Positions 43,926 to 56,900 of a stretch of 64,000 nucleotides of DNA are shown piece after piece. How positions within the stretch are numbered: position 1 is the stretch's first letter; the number at the start of each line of letters is the position of its first letter. Source of the stretch: Pomphorhynchus laevis. Its lineage: Eukaryota; Acanthocephala; Palaeacanthocephala; Echinorhynchida; Pomphorhynchidae. The notes under the pieces are model-generated. The model searched no databases. It was not told where the DNA came from and saw only the letters and a list, made by a program, of their open reading frames with translations. The position numbers were made by a program, and so were the translations under genes. The stretch lies in contig WNNJ02003807.1 of assembly GCA_012934845.2 (NCBI GenBank), positions 1-64,000 of the forward strand, in the 5' to 3' direction.

Positions 43926-46523
43926 TCGTTTATCATTTTCTGATGTAATCTTGCAAACAACTTGGACATTGGAGATGTCGGTCTCTACTACTATAGTGTT
44001 TTCTATCTGTGTTCGTTAGACGTTCTCTGTCCGTTGGGCGTTCCTTGTCATTTGCGCGTTCTTTGTCGCTTAACTGACACATCTGTTGATAGTCAGCTAA
44101 GTTTTAATCTTGCCATTCAATGTATTTGTTCGACAAATCGTTCATTCTTTCTGAATCCTCTAAAGACTTAAGTAATGCCTGAGTGATCACGCTCGAATGT
44201 CGTTGAGCTCATTGCACTTTTGCGAATCTCCTACTTCATTATCCTCAGTCAATATATTTTCGTTGATGTTTTCAGTGACGATATGGTCTGTGATTATATC
44301 CTGATTGATCTTTGGATAAGGCGCTAAATGTTTCACGGAAACAATACTTATTTTCCCATCGGTGTCCTTTATTTGAGCTGCTTTACGTTACTATCCAGTA
44401 GCTGTACTATCTATGTTCCTTGGTCAAACTTGAGAGTCAGTCGATGCTTTTGAAGCCACTAATCCTGGTTCCATCAACCACGAAGGAATGTTAACATTTA
44501 AACCGGACCGGTGTTTAAATTTAAAAAACGCTATGAAGACTGATATTTGTCGACACATAAGTGAACGAATTGAATACTATTTGTCGACACGCATAGAAGT
44601 GAACGAATTGAGTGCAGTGATATCGGAATGTATGTTTGGCAGTGTTTGATCGTAACTACTTAGATACGATGGCCAACTCGATGCCTCACCATATCGTTTT
44701 ATTTGCACTCTCGATTTGCGAATTTCATGTTGGATTGTATAGGTCGGAATGTCTGACAGATATCCCATGATTATACAAATTATTTTTCCATTCATTCGCT
44801 ATGAAACAAAAATCTCGATCACAATGAATACATTCAGGAGTGCCAAAAAGAAAAATAAGATTTCTAGGCATTTTATAACTGTCGCTGCAAACATGTCCGA
44901 ACAAGGAAATTCAAATGGAAATCGAGGAATTCGTCAATTATGCTAAGGATATACCGGCTTTTATTTTCGTTTGAATTTGGCCTCTTGAAATCCATGGAAC
45001 TTCTTTCAAATAACTTAGTTGCATTAATGAGCTTCGATTCAGAACGGTGGGACAGTGATTTCAAAATTGCACACGTTTGACAATTATCAATTACGTTTCT
45101 GACATCTTCAATTGAATATGCTAAGTTTCGGGCTTTGGCATAATGATTTTATCTTGTAATACCAATATGACAGAATGTTTGGTATATGTCCTTCAATCTC
45201 GCTAAATCGCCATAAGTACATTAGAGGCATGTTATTCTAGAGAACAAATCAGCCGTGTGCTTCTCGGATCCAGAAAGAAAATGGAGTTCATACATGAAGG
45301 GAGCTAGCTCCATTCGCCACATCACCACCATTTAATTTTAAATTTTACTGTGGTGTTTTGTAGAGAAAAATGATATCCTGCGTTAAACAGTCACCAAACG
45401 AAAACATCTGCCCAGAAAATAATGCAACCAGCTTTTCAAAAGCCTCCACTACTGTTAGTGCCTTAATAATATATATTTATTTAACGTGGAAAATGCGTGC
45501 TAGCTGTATGCTTACAAGTCGACTAACAAAACATTAAAAAGTCAATCAAATAAATTGTTTTAATGGGATCGGATTTGGCATTTGAAGCACGGCAGGGATG
45601 TAGATTGGCTTATATGAATGGGCAAATTATTCCACGAGAGAAGAGCAGCCACAAGGAAGGAGCGGAAGCCAAAGGAGGTAAAGTTGTTTGAGACATGTAA
45701 AATAAGGAAATTACGAGAACGCAAGGAATAATAAATAAGACGAGAATTATTAAGAAAATGAAGGTTGAGAAAGGAAGTTGTGTAAAAGTTGAGGGGAAAT
45801 CAATGATAAGACGAATTTGAACACCACAATAATTGGTAGGCAAATCGAAAGAAGTAAGATGGTAGAATGTCTAATCAAAACGACGAAGACTGAGAAGATT
45901 CCGGACGACTGCGTTGATGATGCGTTGTAGGGTAAGACGATACGATTTAGGGAAGTTGATAAATAGACCAAGACAGTAATCAAGTCTTGAGAATAGGTGA
46001 GAAGATATGATAGTCATATGGTAAATCGATCAATCTACGAATTTGACGGTGGTTGCCGAGAATGAATATAGGGGAACGAACTTTATCCTTAACGAAAGGT
46101 TTAAGTGAAAGTCAGTTATCAAAATTGAATCATAGGAAAACGAGATTATCAACGATAGGAAGAATTGTAGAAGTTTGTAATACAGAGGAAGTATCTAATT
46201 TGATGCGTCGATGTAGGCTTTATATAATTGTGGATTAATCATGATTCATAGAAAGGCGAAGGGAAAAAAGATGATTGGAAATTAAGGCAAGACTGTTGGA
46301 AGCAGAAACACTAAGATCATGAATACGATAAACAGGTGCATTAGCATAGATGAGAATGCCATCATATTGCATAACACGGAAGAAAAATGTATGAGAAATC
46401 GAAAACAAGTCACCGAGAATTAGAGAGAAAAGCAAAGGGCCTAATACGGAGCCTTGTGGAACACTGGACGAGATGGAAGATTGATTGGAAAGAGAACAGA
46501 TAGAACAGACGTAAAAATACGGT

Positions 46524-46526
<3 letters not shown>

Positions 46527-46582
<56 letters not shown>
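46527..46582. repeat. (AT)n microsatellite
   Basis: About 28 uninterrupted AT units, next to the fold-back repeat FB2. Confidence 0.98.
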
Positions 46583-46584
<2 letters not shown>

Positions 46585-46632
46585 AATATTATTATCAAAT
46601 CGAACTCGAGAGCCCATTGAGGCTGCTTTCAA

Positions 46633-46909
46633 ATAAATCGTTAAACAAATCAAATCAAGAATCGAGTAACAGCAGCGATTTTTCTTTTATAGCACAATAC
46701 AAGGGCTAAGCTTTCGGCGTAAAAGCCTTCTTCAGAGTTGTATGTTTATTAGAAACCAAAATTTTTTTAAGGTGAAAAAAGTTTGGTTTCTAATAAACAT
46801 ACAACTCTGAAGAAGGCTTTTACGCCGAAAGCTTAGCCCTTGTATTGTGCTATAAAAGAAAAATCGCTGCTGTTACTCGATTCTTGATTTGATTTGTTTA
46901 ACGATTTAT
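46633..46909. repeat. Fold-back repeat FB2, perfect inverted repeat
   Basis: Two arms of about 128 bp (46633-46760 and 46782-46909) are identical by eye around a 21-bp loop. Each arm contains CTGAAGAAGGC...GCCGAAA (plus strand 46807-46830, minus strand 46712-46735). It sits inside a LINE RT and so post-dates that copy. Confidence 0.95.
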
Positions 46910-49900
46910 ATATAAAGAAAATTAAGCTACAGTGGATAGAGAGAAGCTATAATAATGACGAAGGCGATAGAGAAGAATCGAGTGATCGACGATGTCAAAA
47001 GCAGATTATATATCAAGAGAAACTATGACGCTACACAATTTTTGATGGATCGATTGTTGAGAAGACAGACGAAAATTATGTTCAGGAGCGAACATTATGT
47101 TCATCGGATTTTTGACTTCGTGCGTACGAAATGAAAATTTATGTTGATTTGACGGATTGAGAGGGATTATCGCCGTTTGTTTCACAATGTTTTCTCAATG
47201 CGATCTCAATTGAGCTGGGCAATATCAGAGGAGAGCGGTCAGGAAAGATACGACAAGTAGATGAAGAGGTAATACTTTTAAAACGTTGGGGGAGTACCTA
47301 GGAAGCATCCGAACTATATCGGAAAACGATTTATAGGAGTGGAGAACTTAGATGATTATATTTAGATGAAGATTGGTGGATTATATTTAGATGAAGATTG
47401 GTGGATTATCACCAAAAAGAATGGTTGCTAGGATAGACCTGAAAGCAGATACATCATCAAGGCGAGATTGTGGAGAAGCAAATTCGGAAAGCTTTAATTA
47501 GATATGATAATACAGCGATCGGGCGAAGGAAAACGATTACGTGAAAGTGGTGAAATTACAGAGCTGGTAGGAGGATATGCAGAAGATCAGGTAGAAGTGG
47601 GAATGACAGGGGTGCTATATGGAGAATCAAGATAGGTTAAAGCATTGAGACAGAAGTTGAGTGTTGAATCAGTTAATCGGAGATGTTACAAGAGATGATT
47701 TTGACGGACGAAGATAAAATATTGAGAAGTGATACGGAGGAGGTAGAGTAAGGAGTATGTGAAGTGAAGAATGATATATGAGAGGTATTTAGATGGGGGG
47801 AGGAACATGAAATAAGAGGTACGAGATGAAAAGCTTTACCGTTTGCACTGTTAGGATGATGAATATTAATGTAAGTTCGATTCGTAGTTGAACGAGGAGT
47901 GTGTGTGAGAGTAGGTTCAAGAATGGGATTATACGATGCGAAGTCAGGTGTTGATGCGAGGGAAACGTCAAAAACCGTATTGGTCTGAATAATCGTGTGT
48001 GTAACATAAGTTGTGGAGCAGTATAGCTGTAGAAGTTTTACTGATCAACTAAAACCACATATAGACGGTTTACGTTGATAAACAGAGCGGTTGTATATTG
48101 TAACTAGAACAAGGGTCCATACGTAACAGTCTTTACAATCGCATCCAACTTCCAAACTAGTATAACCATCTGTAACCATTTAACTGGCAGGAATAATCTG
48201 GAACTCGCAGGAATAATTGTAATCAGTTTAAAATCAATGAAAACTTTTATGCCTTTTCTATAGGCGAATAACTTTGAGCAACGGCTGTAGGGTTTTCGTA
48301 AAAACGCTATTGGTCGACCTCTTTGTTTATAGTATATAGGTCGACCTCTTTGGTTCATAGTAAAAAGTACCACACTAACCACATCTTCACGCATTGAGTC
48401 AAACGCCTCCTTGGCTTCTGCACTTAATGAAAAATTTTGACATAGCATAAGGGGCCGTAAGCGTTTCGAATAATTTGGTATCCAACAAGAATAATTAGCA
48501 TGCATGCCCAACAATTGTTGTAATTCGGGTTGAGATTTTGGTTCGTGTAACTCCCTTAGCGGTTTTATTAGTTCGGGGTGAGACTGCAGTTTGTTCCATT
48601 CAATCACATATCATAGTGGTAAAGTGATGGAACTTATCCTAATTCGAGACTGTATTTTCTGATTGATTTATAAAGCTTATTCAAATATTGATCGTGTTCA
48701 CCAACCATCCAGGTATGCCAATGTCGAATTGAGTTTTTCTATTCTGATAATCTGATCAATTACATATTGAAAAACGGCTGGTGTATTAGTTAAGCTGAAC
48801 GGGATATAAACAAATTGAAATAAACATTTATTAGCTTTAAAAGCTGTATGGACGATCATATGCTTGTAAAATAGCTTGTGATATGCCGATTGCAAATCGA
48901 ACCTGCTGAATACCGAATACTGCGCTAAACTTTAAACTAACGAGTCAATTCCAAGCAGCGGATAGGCATCGAGCATGATGAATTGATTTATTGTTGCTGT
49001 GTAATCAATTACAAGTCGACGCTCATAGTTATTATGTTTAATTACCACTTGAGCCCTCAGGTGTGATTAGGATGTTTCAATAATTGCTGGTGCGAGCATT
49101 CTTGAAATTTCGGATTAGATGTAGTTGATATTATCAGGAGCGAATTTGCGAGATTTTATAGCAATCGGACGGCAATCTTCTGTGAGAGATGAAAAGATTG
49201 AAGGAGTGTCGATTTTCATTTATTCAGTGCCAATATGTAATGGAGAACGTTCTCCGTTGAAGTGCACAGATAAAGATTCGTGATGAGACAAAAACGGATT
49301 ACCTAGGATTATGTCATTGCATAGCTTAAAAACAATAATCATACGTTGTCATATTCCACCCCTCATATGACCACATCGACGATGCAGCGCGAAACTACCG
49401 AGCATCCGTGAGTTGTTGAAGCCATAATATACACTCAACTTGAAAATGTCCAACCTTTTTGCACAGTCTACATCGAAGAAGTTTGCAGGACACTTGTTTC
49501 ATATGTGTCATTTCCATCCACAGAAAAAGCATGTATTTGATGCGGTCGACATTTGCGCGTTTTTATCGCCTTCACTCATAACTTGCTCGTTTGAAAACCT
49601 TTTCTCACAGTAAAAACGGGAATTTTTGCAGATACGTGAATATGTGAATTTCTGCTCAACGCCGAGGCGTATTCATGTCGATCTAGCTTTTGCTATAACT
49701 TCAGTCAATGTGAATTTCGATGTTTCCAACGATCTTTGCCTTATAGTTTCCGATTTTAGACCCGATATTAAAGCATCAATCACAAAGAGAGTTCCGTGTT
49801 CATCAGATTTGACATTTGCGAATTCACAATATTTACTTGTCTAGTGTCTGCACGAACTCGTAAATTGGTTGATCGTGAGATTGCTTACACGTGCTTTGCA

Positions 49901-50189
49901 GATGGTTAGCGAAGACATCGTTTCTAGGTTCGATGTATATACCATCTAGATGTGACATCACCGCTTCATATTGTCTGAGTCGGATACATATCGGTACATT
50001 TCCAGAGAGATATGATGAGAATATCTACGTTATTTATGTTCTCCAAACCGTCGATTTTAGCAATAAATCGGTTAAAACGACGTTTCCGATATAGCCATGA
50101 AAATTCTGATTATGCGGTATAAGGAAGTGTAGTTGTAGTAAAGCATTCCGGCTTCAGAATTATACTAATAGGATACAATAGTTAAATAA

Positions 50190-50260
50190 TTTGTGCTGAG
50201 TAAGTAAATATCGATTGGAAGACATTGTAACATACAATATACGACACTTCGATTATAATA
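50190..50260. repeat. LTR-like repeat, 5' side of gypsy fossil
   Basis: Partner of 43810-43925. Only the common part is delimited. Confidence 0.6.
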
Positions 50261-50831
50261 TACGACAATTCAATTTCATTACCTTTAATGTAATTAATAT
50301 AATTCGATGTAATTTGGTATGACAATTCAAATTCATCATCAATATATTGTGAATAATATTTTAACGCCATCTTCTCATTTATTATGATTAATTGAATATA
50401 TTTCTAGTTCAAGATTTAAACTGACGAATTCCATCAATTGTTGAAAAATTTTGCAAACGAATTTTACTTCCAGGTAGTTTTTTTCTGTTTGCTATAAATG
50501 AGTCCAATGAAATTTAATCGTTTGACTGAATTTATTCATTAAACTTTAATCGCCTTGTTATGATTGACTTAACCACCATTCAAAAGAAAATGTAGCGTAT
50601 AATTCCAGTAATTTTTGTAACTAATAGCGTTTATTTGTCTTTGCTATAACTTTGTAAATAAAACTGGTAAATTAAACCGCTACCCCTTAGGCTGTTTATA
50701 GACAACATCGATTTTATTTGTGCTTTGTTTAGGAAGCTCAAATAAAAATAAAGATTGATTTATTGAATTCTAAGTTTATGTTCATCTGTTAGATTTTTTA
50801 TGAAGTTAGTGAATAGGTTAAATTATTTTAG
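50261..50831. other. HEATR1 upstream region
   Basis: AT-rich. No TATA box or initiator can be assigned with confidence. TTTTAG directly before the ATG could be a splice acceptor for a non-coding first exon. Confidence 0.4.
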
Positions 50832-50973
50832 ATGTCCACTCTCAAGGAGCAGTTGAATCGACTATCGTTGAAACATGTCAAACAATCACTTGAAGAAGTC
50901 AAGACACGTCCATCATTTCTCTACGAACCAAAGGAAGCTGCTGAACTTGATAGCGAAACACTCTATTACGCTG
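50832..50973 (+). CDS. HEATR1: HEATR1 exon 1
   Basis: ATG at 50832. Encodes MSTLKEQLNRLSLKHVKQSL and onward to TLYYA. This Met fits the family start exactly. Donor GTAGGT. Confidence 0.93.
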
Positions 50974-53900
50974 GTAGGTTTATAATTTAAAAAATTGCCT
51001 TTTTTAAAAATAATAAAAATTAAATTATTAAATTAAATTATTCCTTTGTAAGTAATACGACAAACAAATGTTTTTCATTAAATATTAATAATAATTGTAA
51101 CGGCAATACCGAAGGTGTAGTGTATCTAATACAATGTACATGTGGATTGCAATATATAGGAAAAACATATCAAATGTTAAAAACTAGGTTTAGGCAACAC
51201 ATATATAATATACAGCATAATAGTCTAGGACATGATATTTAATAGTGAAAGCTCGAATATATCTAAGATAAAAATTTGGAAAGATTATATATTTGATAAA
51301 ATTAAAAATAAAATGAAAATAACAAACAATTATAAAAGAAAAGATCAAATTAATAAAGATATTTATAAAGAACTTACTAAATTAAAGGATAACTATATAA
51401 TAACAACTATTGAAAAAGCTAGTAATAACTTTGTCTTCATATGCAAAAAGCTTTATTATGATATACTAATGAAAGAAGTTAATTCTAATGATTTAAATGT
51501 AAATCCAACATATGAACGTAGTGAGTTGAGTTTAGAAACAATTATTACAAGTCACTGTTCTATAATGGATAAAAAGGGTATAAAAATTGAATAAGATAAT
51601 TAAAACTATACCTATATTATATTGGAATCCAAAATTACATAAAAATCCAATAAAACCTAGGTTCATATGTAGTGCGTTTAAATGTACATTAAAACCACTT
51701 TCTGTCTATATGAATAAAATACTTAAAGTAATTAAAGCACACTTTAAAAAATATTGCAAGGTAATCGAAATTAATACTGGTATAAAACACTATTTCAGTT
51801 TTAATTCTACAAAAGAATTTATATAACAGACAAAAGGAATAAATTTTCAAAATATAAATACATACGATTTAAAAATTTTTATTACAAGTTTGTTTAAAAC
51901 ATTTAAATAATTAAAATTTCATTATTATTTTCTGTTTGATTAAACTTTTATATTAACCTAGTTTAAAATATGTATCATTTTTAAATGTATATCTAGTATC
52001 TTATTCTAATACAAAGTATATTATTTATTATTCATCCATAAAAATTTGCCACTTAAGAGTTTAAATTTATTCTTTATATTATTGTGTTGATTTATATATT
52101 TTACTATTTTCTGTTTGATGCTATTTTTATAGTAACCTAGTTTAAAATATGTATCTATTAAATTATTTAAATGATTTTGAAGAAAGCCAATATCATTACA
52201 TATTGTTGCAATTCTTAAAATTTCATTATTTAATGTATTATATTTTATATTATATGGTATGCATGAATGCTCATGCAAAAATATGTTTATTGTAAATTTA
52301 AATATGTCATCTTTACGATATAAATTAATAGTAGTTTTAGTTAATGTTAATTTAATGTTCATATCTAGATATACACCTTCTTTATCATTAATATTGGTTT
52401 TATTAAGAATAAGGCTTTCTGGATAAATTATGTTCACTAATTGAATAAAAATTATTAGAATTAAATACACATATATCATCAATGTAATCGAAACATATAT
52501 TTCATATATTTATATTGTTTAGATTTAGTTTTTAAACAGTTATGAACGAACTGTTTAAATTGTGTTGATTACTTATTATTGTGTTATTTTGCTGTTATCA
52601 ATGTATCGAAACATATATTAGAAGTATGGGGCCGAAACCTGATAGAATAGCAGTTCCTCATGATGACCTCTATTCTTTAATTATATAAATTACTATAAAT
52701 TATATAAAATCTTATTTAACATAATAAGATTTTTATAATTATTATAAAAATAATTTTATAATTATTTTTATAAAATAATTATAAAAATTATTTAGTTATA
52801 ATATAATATTTTAATATTATAGACTCAGTTATCTGGTCTTGTTTGTGTGACGTAATTTTTTAAGCAATTCGTTTGTTAAACGAACTATTTTATTTTGCCT
52901 ATTTGTAATAAAGAATTGTTGTTTCTCGTATTCTATATGTTTTTAGTAGTATGAAACCTTCGAAAATAAATTTTATAATTTCAGATTTTGAAATTATAAA
53001 ATCCGATATAATTTTAACCGATTAAAGCACTTAAAAAGTGTTACAAAACTTATATTATAAGTTTACCAAATTCGTTCTCTGAATTAACTTTATGATTATT
53101 TCATTGAAATTTACAGATTTTTACTACAAGCACTTAACTTTTCACAATATCGCCTTGATCATTTCAATTTTACGTTTCCTTTAACCAGCGATTAACGCTA
53201 TCAAAGATCTGTGCCAACGAAATAGCAATTTGTCCGATATGTTGTCTACTGAAAATGTTCTCTTCAACGAGACATCATTGCACCTCAACCGTCTCATGTT
53301 AAATGCTGCTAAAAATGACTTGTTGAATGAGCAAATCAAAACCGTTCTAATTCGTCTATCTCCCTTCTTCATGTTTAAGTCATCACACATTATAATCGAA
53401 TGGTTAATTTATAAGTATCTGTTTATTAAAATTTATTCTTGGAATTTAAATTTGAATTTTTAGATTCCAAATCCATTGGTACAACACAGAGCATATATTT
53501 GCTTGTATATTTCCTTATCATTCACACAACTATTTTGTTAGACTTATACAAATATGTGATGATACTGATTGGGAGTGGTTACAAGATATAAAGGTATCGC
53601 ATCACTAAGAAAAATCATTATTTTCTAATTTTAATCCTTAAATGTTCAGTCACATGAAGAGTCTGCAATTTAGATTTTGCAATATCTAGATTTTTCACAC
53701 AAATTGTTTCAAATTTTTATTAAAAATGCGGACATAAGAGACTGCATGTCTCTTAAGTTAAGAACAAATTCAGAAATATTATAATGTGTAAACGAAATGT
53801 CTTGATTTGGCAACTACGTTAGTGACTATATTTTAAAATACAATGTATATCCGAAGACAACGGATAGGGCAGTGAATTTTATAAAGGTAGATGAACAAGT

Positions 53901-56900
53901 TCTAAAATTACTGCGTTTATGTGAAATTTTATGCATTTAAACGGTTATAAAATTAAAGACAATAAATTTATTTTATTAAAATAAGTAACATTTGCAATTA
54001 AAATAGTTTCATGTTTTAAAATAAAAGTTTACTTTATAAGTTTGGGGCTTTAATCATGCCTACGATTATATTATATTAATGTTTAGTATGAATATATTAA
54101 TTATTATTTATTCTATCAAATTAATAGTTTAATAAAACTAATTTTATTAATTTTATTAATTATTTATTATTATTTATTTTCTCTAATTAATAGTAAATAA
54201 AAAATTTATGAATAAAAAATAAATTAACAGCTAAATTAATAGTAAAATTAATTTTATTAAATTAACAACCCAATTCAAAATGGTTTTAAACATAATATTT
54301 TTATGGGACTCATTAGCGGGTAACCTTTTAAATGTAATTATATTATTAATATAATTATTAATAAAAAATAAATTAATTAATAGTTAAAATCATTGATGGT
54401 TGTTTGCTAAAATGCAAAAACGAATATAATATGGATTTATTAAAAACAAAAATACAAAATATTATTTAATATAATATTATCATTTTGTATATCATTTAAA
54501 TCGTCCTTAATATTATTATTGATATTATCATTAATATTATCATCGTGAATTTTTTAAATACAAAGTTTATTCTAACAAAATCATGAGCAGTTTTTTTATT
54601 AAAGCCTGTTTGAAGCTAATCTCACGAAAACTTGATTAAATAAGTACTACGAAGTGTGTTTCTTACCAGCTATATACTCATTGATTATGTTTGTAAATAT
54701 TACTATCAGGGTGGCTCCCGACAGCCAATAAGAGCTAAGATAGTTGCTCTCGTTTGTAAATTTATATATACAGATATTTTATTATCTTATCATATTATCA
54801 TCTTATAATTATATAATAATATCATATTATTAGATATAATAATATTATATGAATATATTAAATAAAATATTATTTAATATAATATAATCATAATGTGTGA
54901 CTAATTATTATAAAGATTATAATGCCAATAAAGTCAATCTTAAGTAATTAATTGTGGTCTTTAGCCTAACAACTTTGAGTTGTTCTTATCTAAAATACTT
55001 GCTATCTGAAATAATGTCAAAAAAATGAAATATTATTATAAATATTATAATAATTACAGTAAAGGCTATTATTTTTTATAAAAATAATTAATCGTGTTGA
55101 CCTGCAGAAATCAGTGAATTTTGTTGGACGTTCTTGTCGCCTGTTGGCTAACTTTTTCAATTGTAATCATTTATTTATTAAACAAAGAATATTATTTAAC
55201 TGTGAAATCATTATTATAAAGTTAAATAAATGTCATTAAAACGTACTATATTGTATATAATTAATCGATGGACGAAAAATAATATTTATAAAAGTAGAAA
55301 TCCTATCTCTACAAAGATTTATAATATTAAACTGTTAATTTTTTGTAAAATGTTTGTTTAATTTTTATACTTTTGTTTACAAAGATTGAAGGTGTTCCGT
55401 TGGCCAGTTCTACTATTTACCATCGTGTTATAACCGATCAAAAGTTTTTTCGCTTCATTTGTGAACTAGCATTTAATTCGGTGGAGGTTTGTTATAAGGC
55501 ATTTTTAGATTAATTTATCAATTTATTCATTTAGGTTCATCGTGATTGCGTTAATTTCGCTCACAATGCAATTTCATTTTTTCTAAAGACGTTGATCTGT
55601 GCGATTCATTTGCGGAAAAGTAAAATAAAACGATGGCTAATTAAACTTTTGCCTTCTTATTTGTATCGTGGATTTGATGATAATTGTGCTGAATTAGAAG
55701 CTTCTTGTTTGATTATCTGTTCAATTTTTGTTAAAAGTGTAAAATTGGATAAGAAAGTGATATCTAGAATGCTTATAAAACTTACCGAGGTCTGACAATG
55801 CTTGTGTTTTCTATTAATATTTTGTAATTCAGAAAGCAATGTCCAACACACGTCTACAAGTTGTCCAAATTATTATCGATTCGTCTAGTACCACTTCCCT
55901 ACCAGATAAGTGCGTCTTTCTATTTTGTGTCGTTGTTTAATACTTACGTTTTGGGTCTAAATGGTCATATATTATCGTCGATATATTATATAGTAAATCG
56001 AGTTAATAAATTATGAATTAATAAAATTTACTAATTTATTAACTAGTTTATTAACTAATTAATTAATTTATTAAATTAATGAATTTTTAATTTTACATAA
56101 TTTTATAAATTTATATTTTATTGTATTTTATCGTAAACATACGATATTGTTTCCTTCTCTTTTAGCCTTTTCATATAATCATATTTTCATATATATGAAA
56201 ATATGATTATATAATTATAAAATATAAATATAGTATATCAAATCATATTATAAAATGTGATTATATATAATCATATTTATTAGTATCTATTTGTTATTAT
56301 CCAAAAGATGTTTAAATCTGTATTAACATATAGACTTTAAACTTAGAATTTCTAGATAATCTTGTGTTTTTATTCAAATTAAAATTATTCTGCTTCTTTT
56401 AATTCGTTATTTCATGTTCAAAACTTTTAAATCTGATTATTTTATTGGCTGATATTGTATATTAAATCCTTTTTATCTATAAAATAGAATTTAAAATACT
56501 TCTGACCAAAATTGATATACATTTTTAATTGCCTTTTTTCATAAGTTTCATACATAAGTGACATATAAACTTTTTCATCAGTTACATTTATATCGTTTTA
56601 ATGATAATTTCCATTTGATAATATTTAGATGTTTCCTTGAAATTATATCTACAGCCGATGAATTTCTACTGCAAATTAAAGATCCACCATGTCCTGCATT
56701 TGTCTGGTGTATTATAAAATCAATTATAAATAAAACTCAATTGATTTTTGATGAACAAGGTATTTTTCTTTAGCGCTTTTTGAATCTACATATTCTAGTG
56801 ATATTAAGTGATTGATAAAGCTTTAAGAGTATTTGAATATGTTGTAAATTATGCAGATTGTGGAATTGCTCGGCGTGCGATCCGGTAATTCTAAATTTCA

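Larger units (their letters stand above)
45478..48060 (-). mobile_element. LINE family A copy inserted in the gypsy fossil
   Basis: The minus strand reads, from about 47100 down: SAFDIVDHSILLYRLRH (RT motif A), LSNRIFTSVLSVLFPINLPS, LFSLILGDLFSISHTFFFRV with an eroded YADD region, DKVRSPIFILGNH-type sequence and the C-terminal PYNASSTQSSGIFSVFVVLI block. The family tail (CTTGTAAGC...ACGCATTTTCCACGTTAAATA) is at 45478. The part upstream of RT (47100-48060) is weakly preserved. A fold-back repeat and an (AT)n tract interrupt the RT at 46527-46912. Confidence 0.8.
43800..50260 (-). mobile_element. Ty3/gypsy LTR retrotransposon fossil, split by a LINE
   Basis: On the minus strand, in the order expected of Ty3/gypsy, are: gag-like sequence (about 49600-50100), a zinc-knuckle remnant (about 49440-49560), a poorly preserved protease region, and reverse transcriptase to RNase H (about 48104-48950). 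After an inserted LINE come the RNase H end, the HHCC finger and catalytic core of integrase (about 44900-45340; motif FERSSMDFKRP), and the integrase C-terminal part with VSVKHLAPYP (about 44290-44400). LTR-like sequences share GAGTAAGTAAATATCGATTG at about 43810-43925 and 50190-50260. The element is broken in many places and clearly old. No envelope-like gene is seen. Confidence 0.8.

Noticed and set aside
46410-46653. Minus-strand open frames with long alternating Tyr-Ile runs
   Set aside because: Translation of the (AT)n microsatellite inside a LINE, not a gene.
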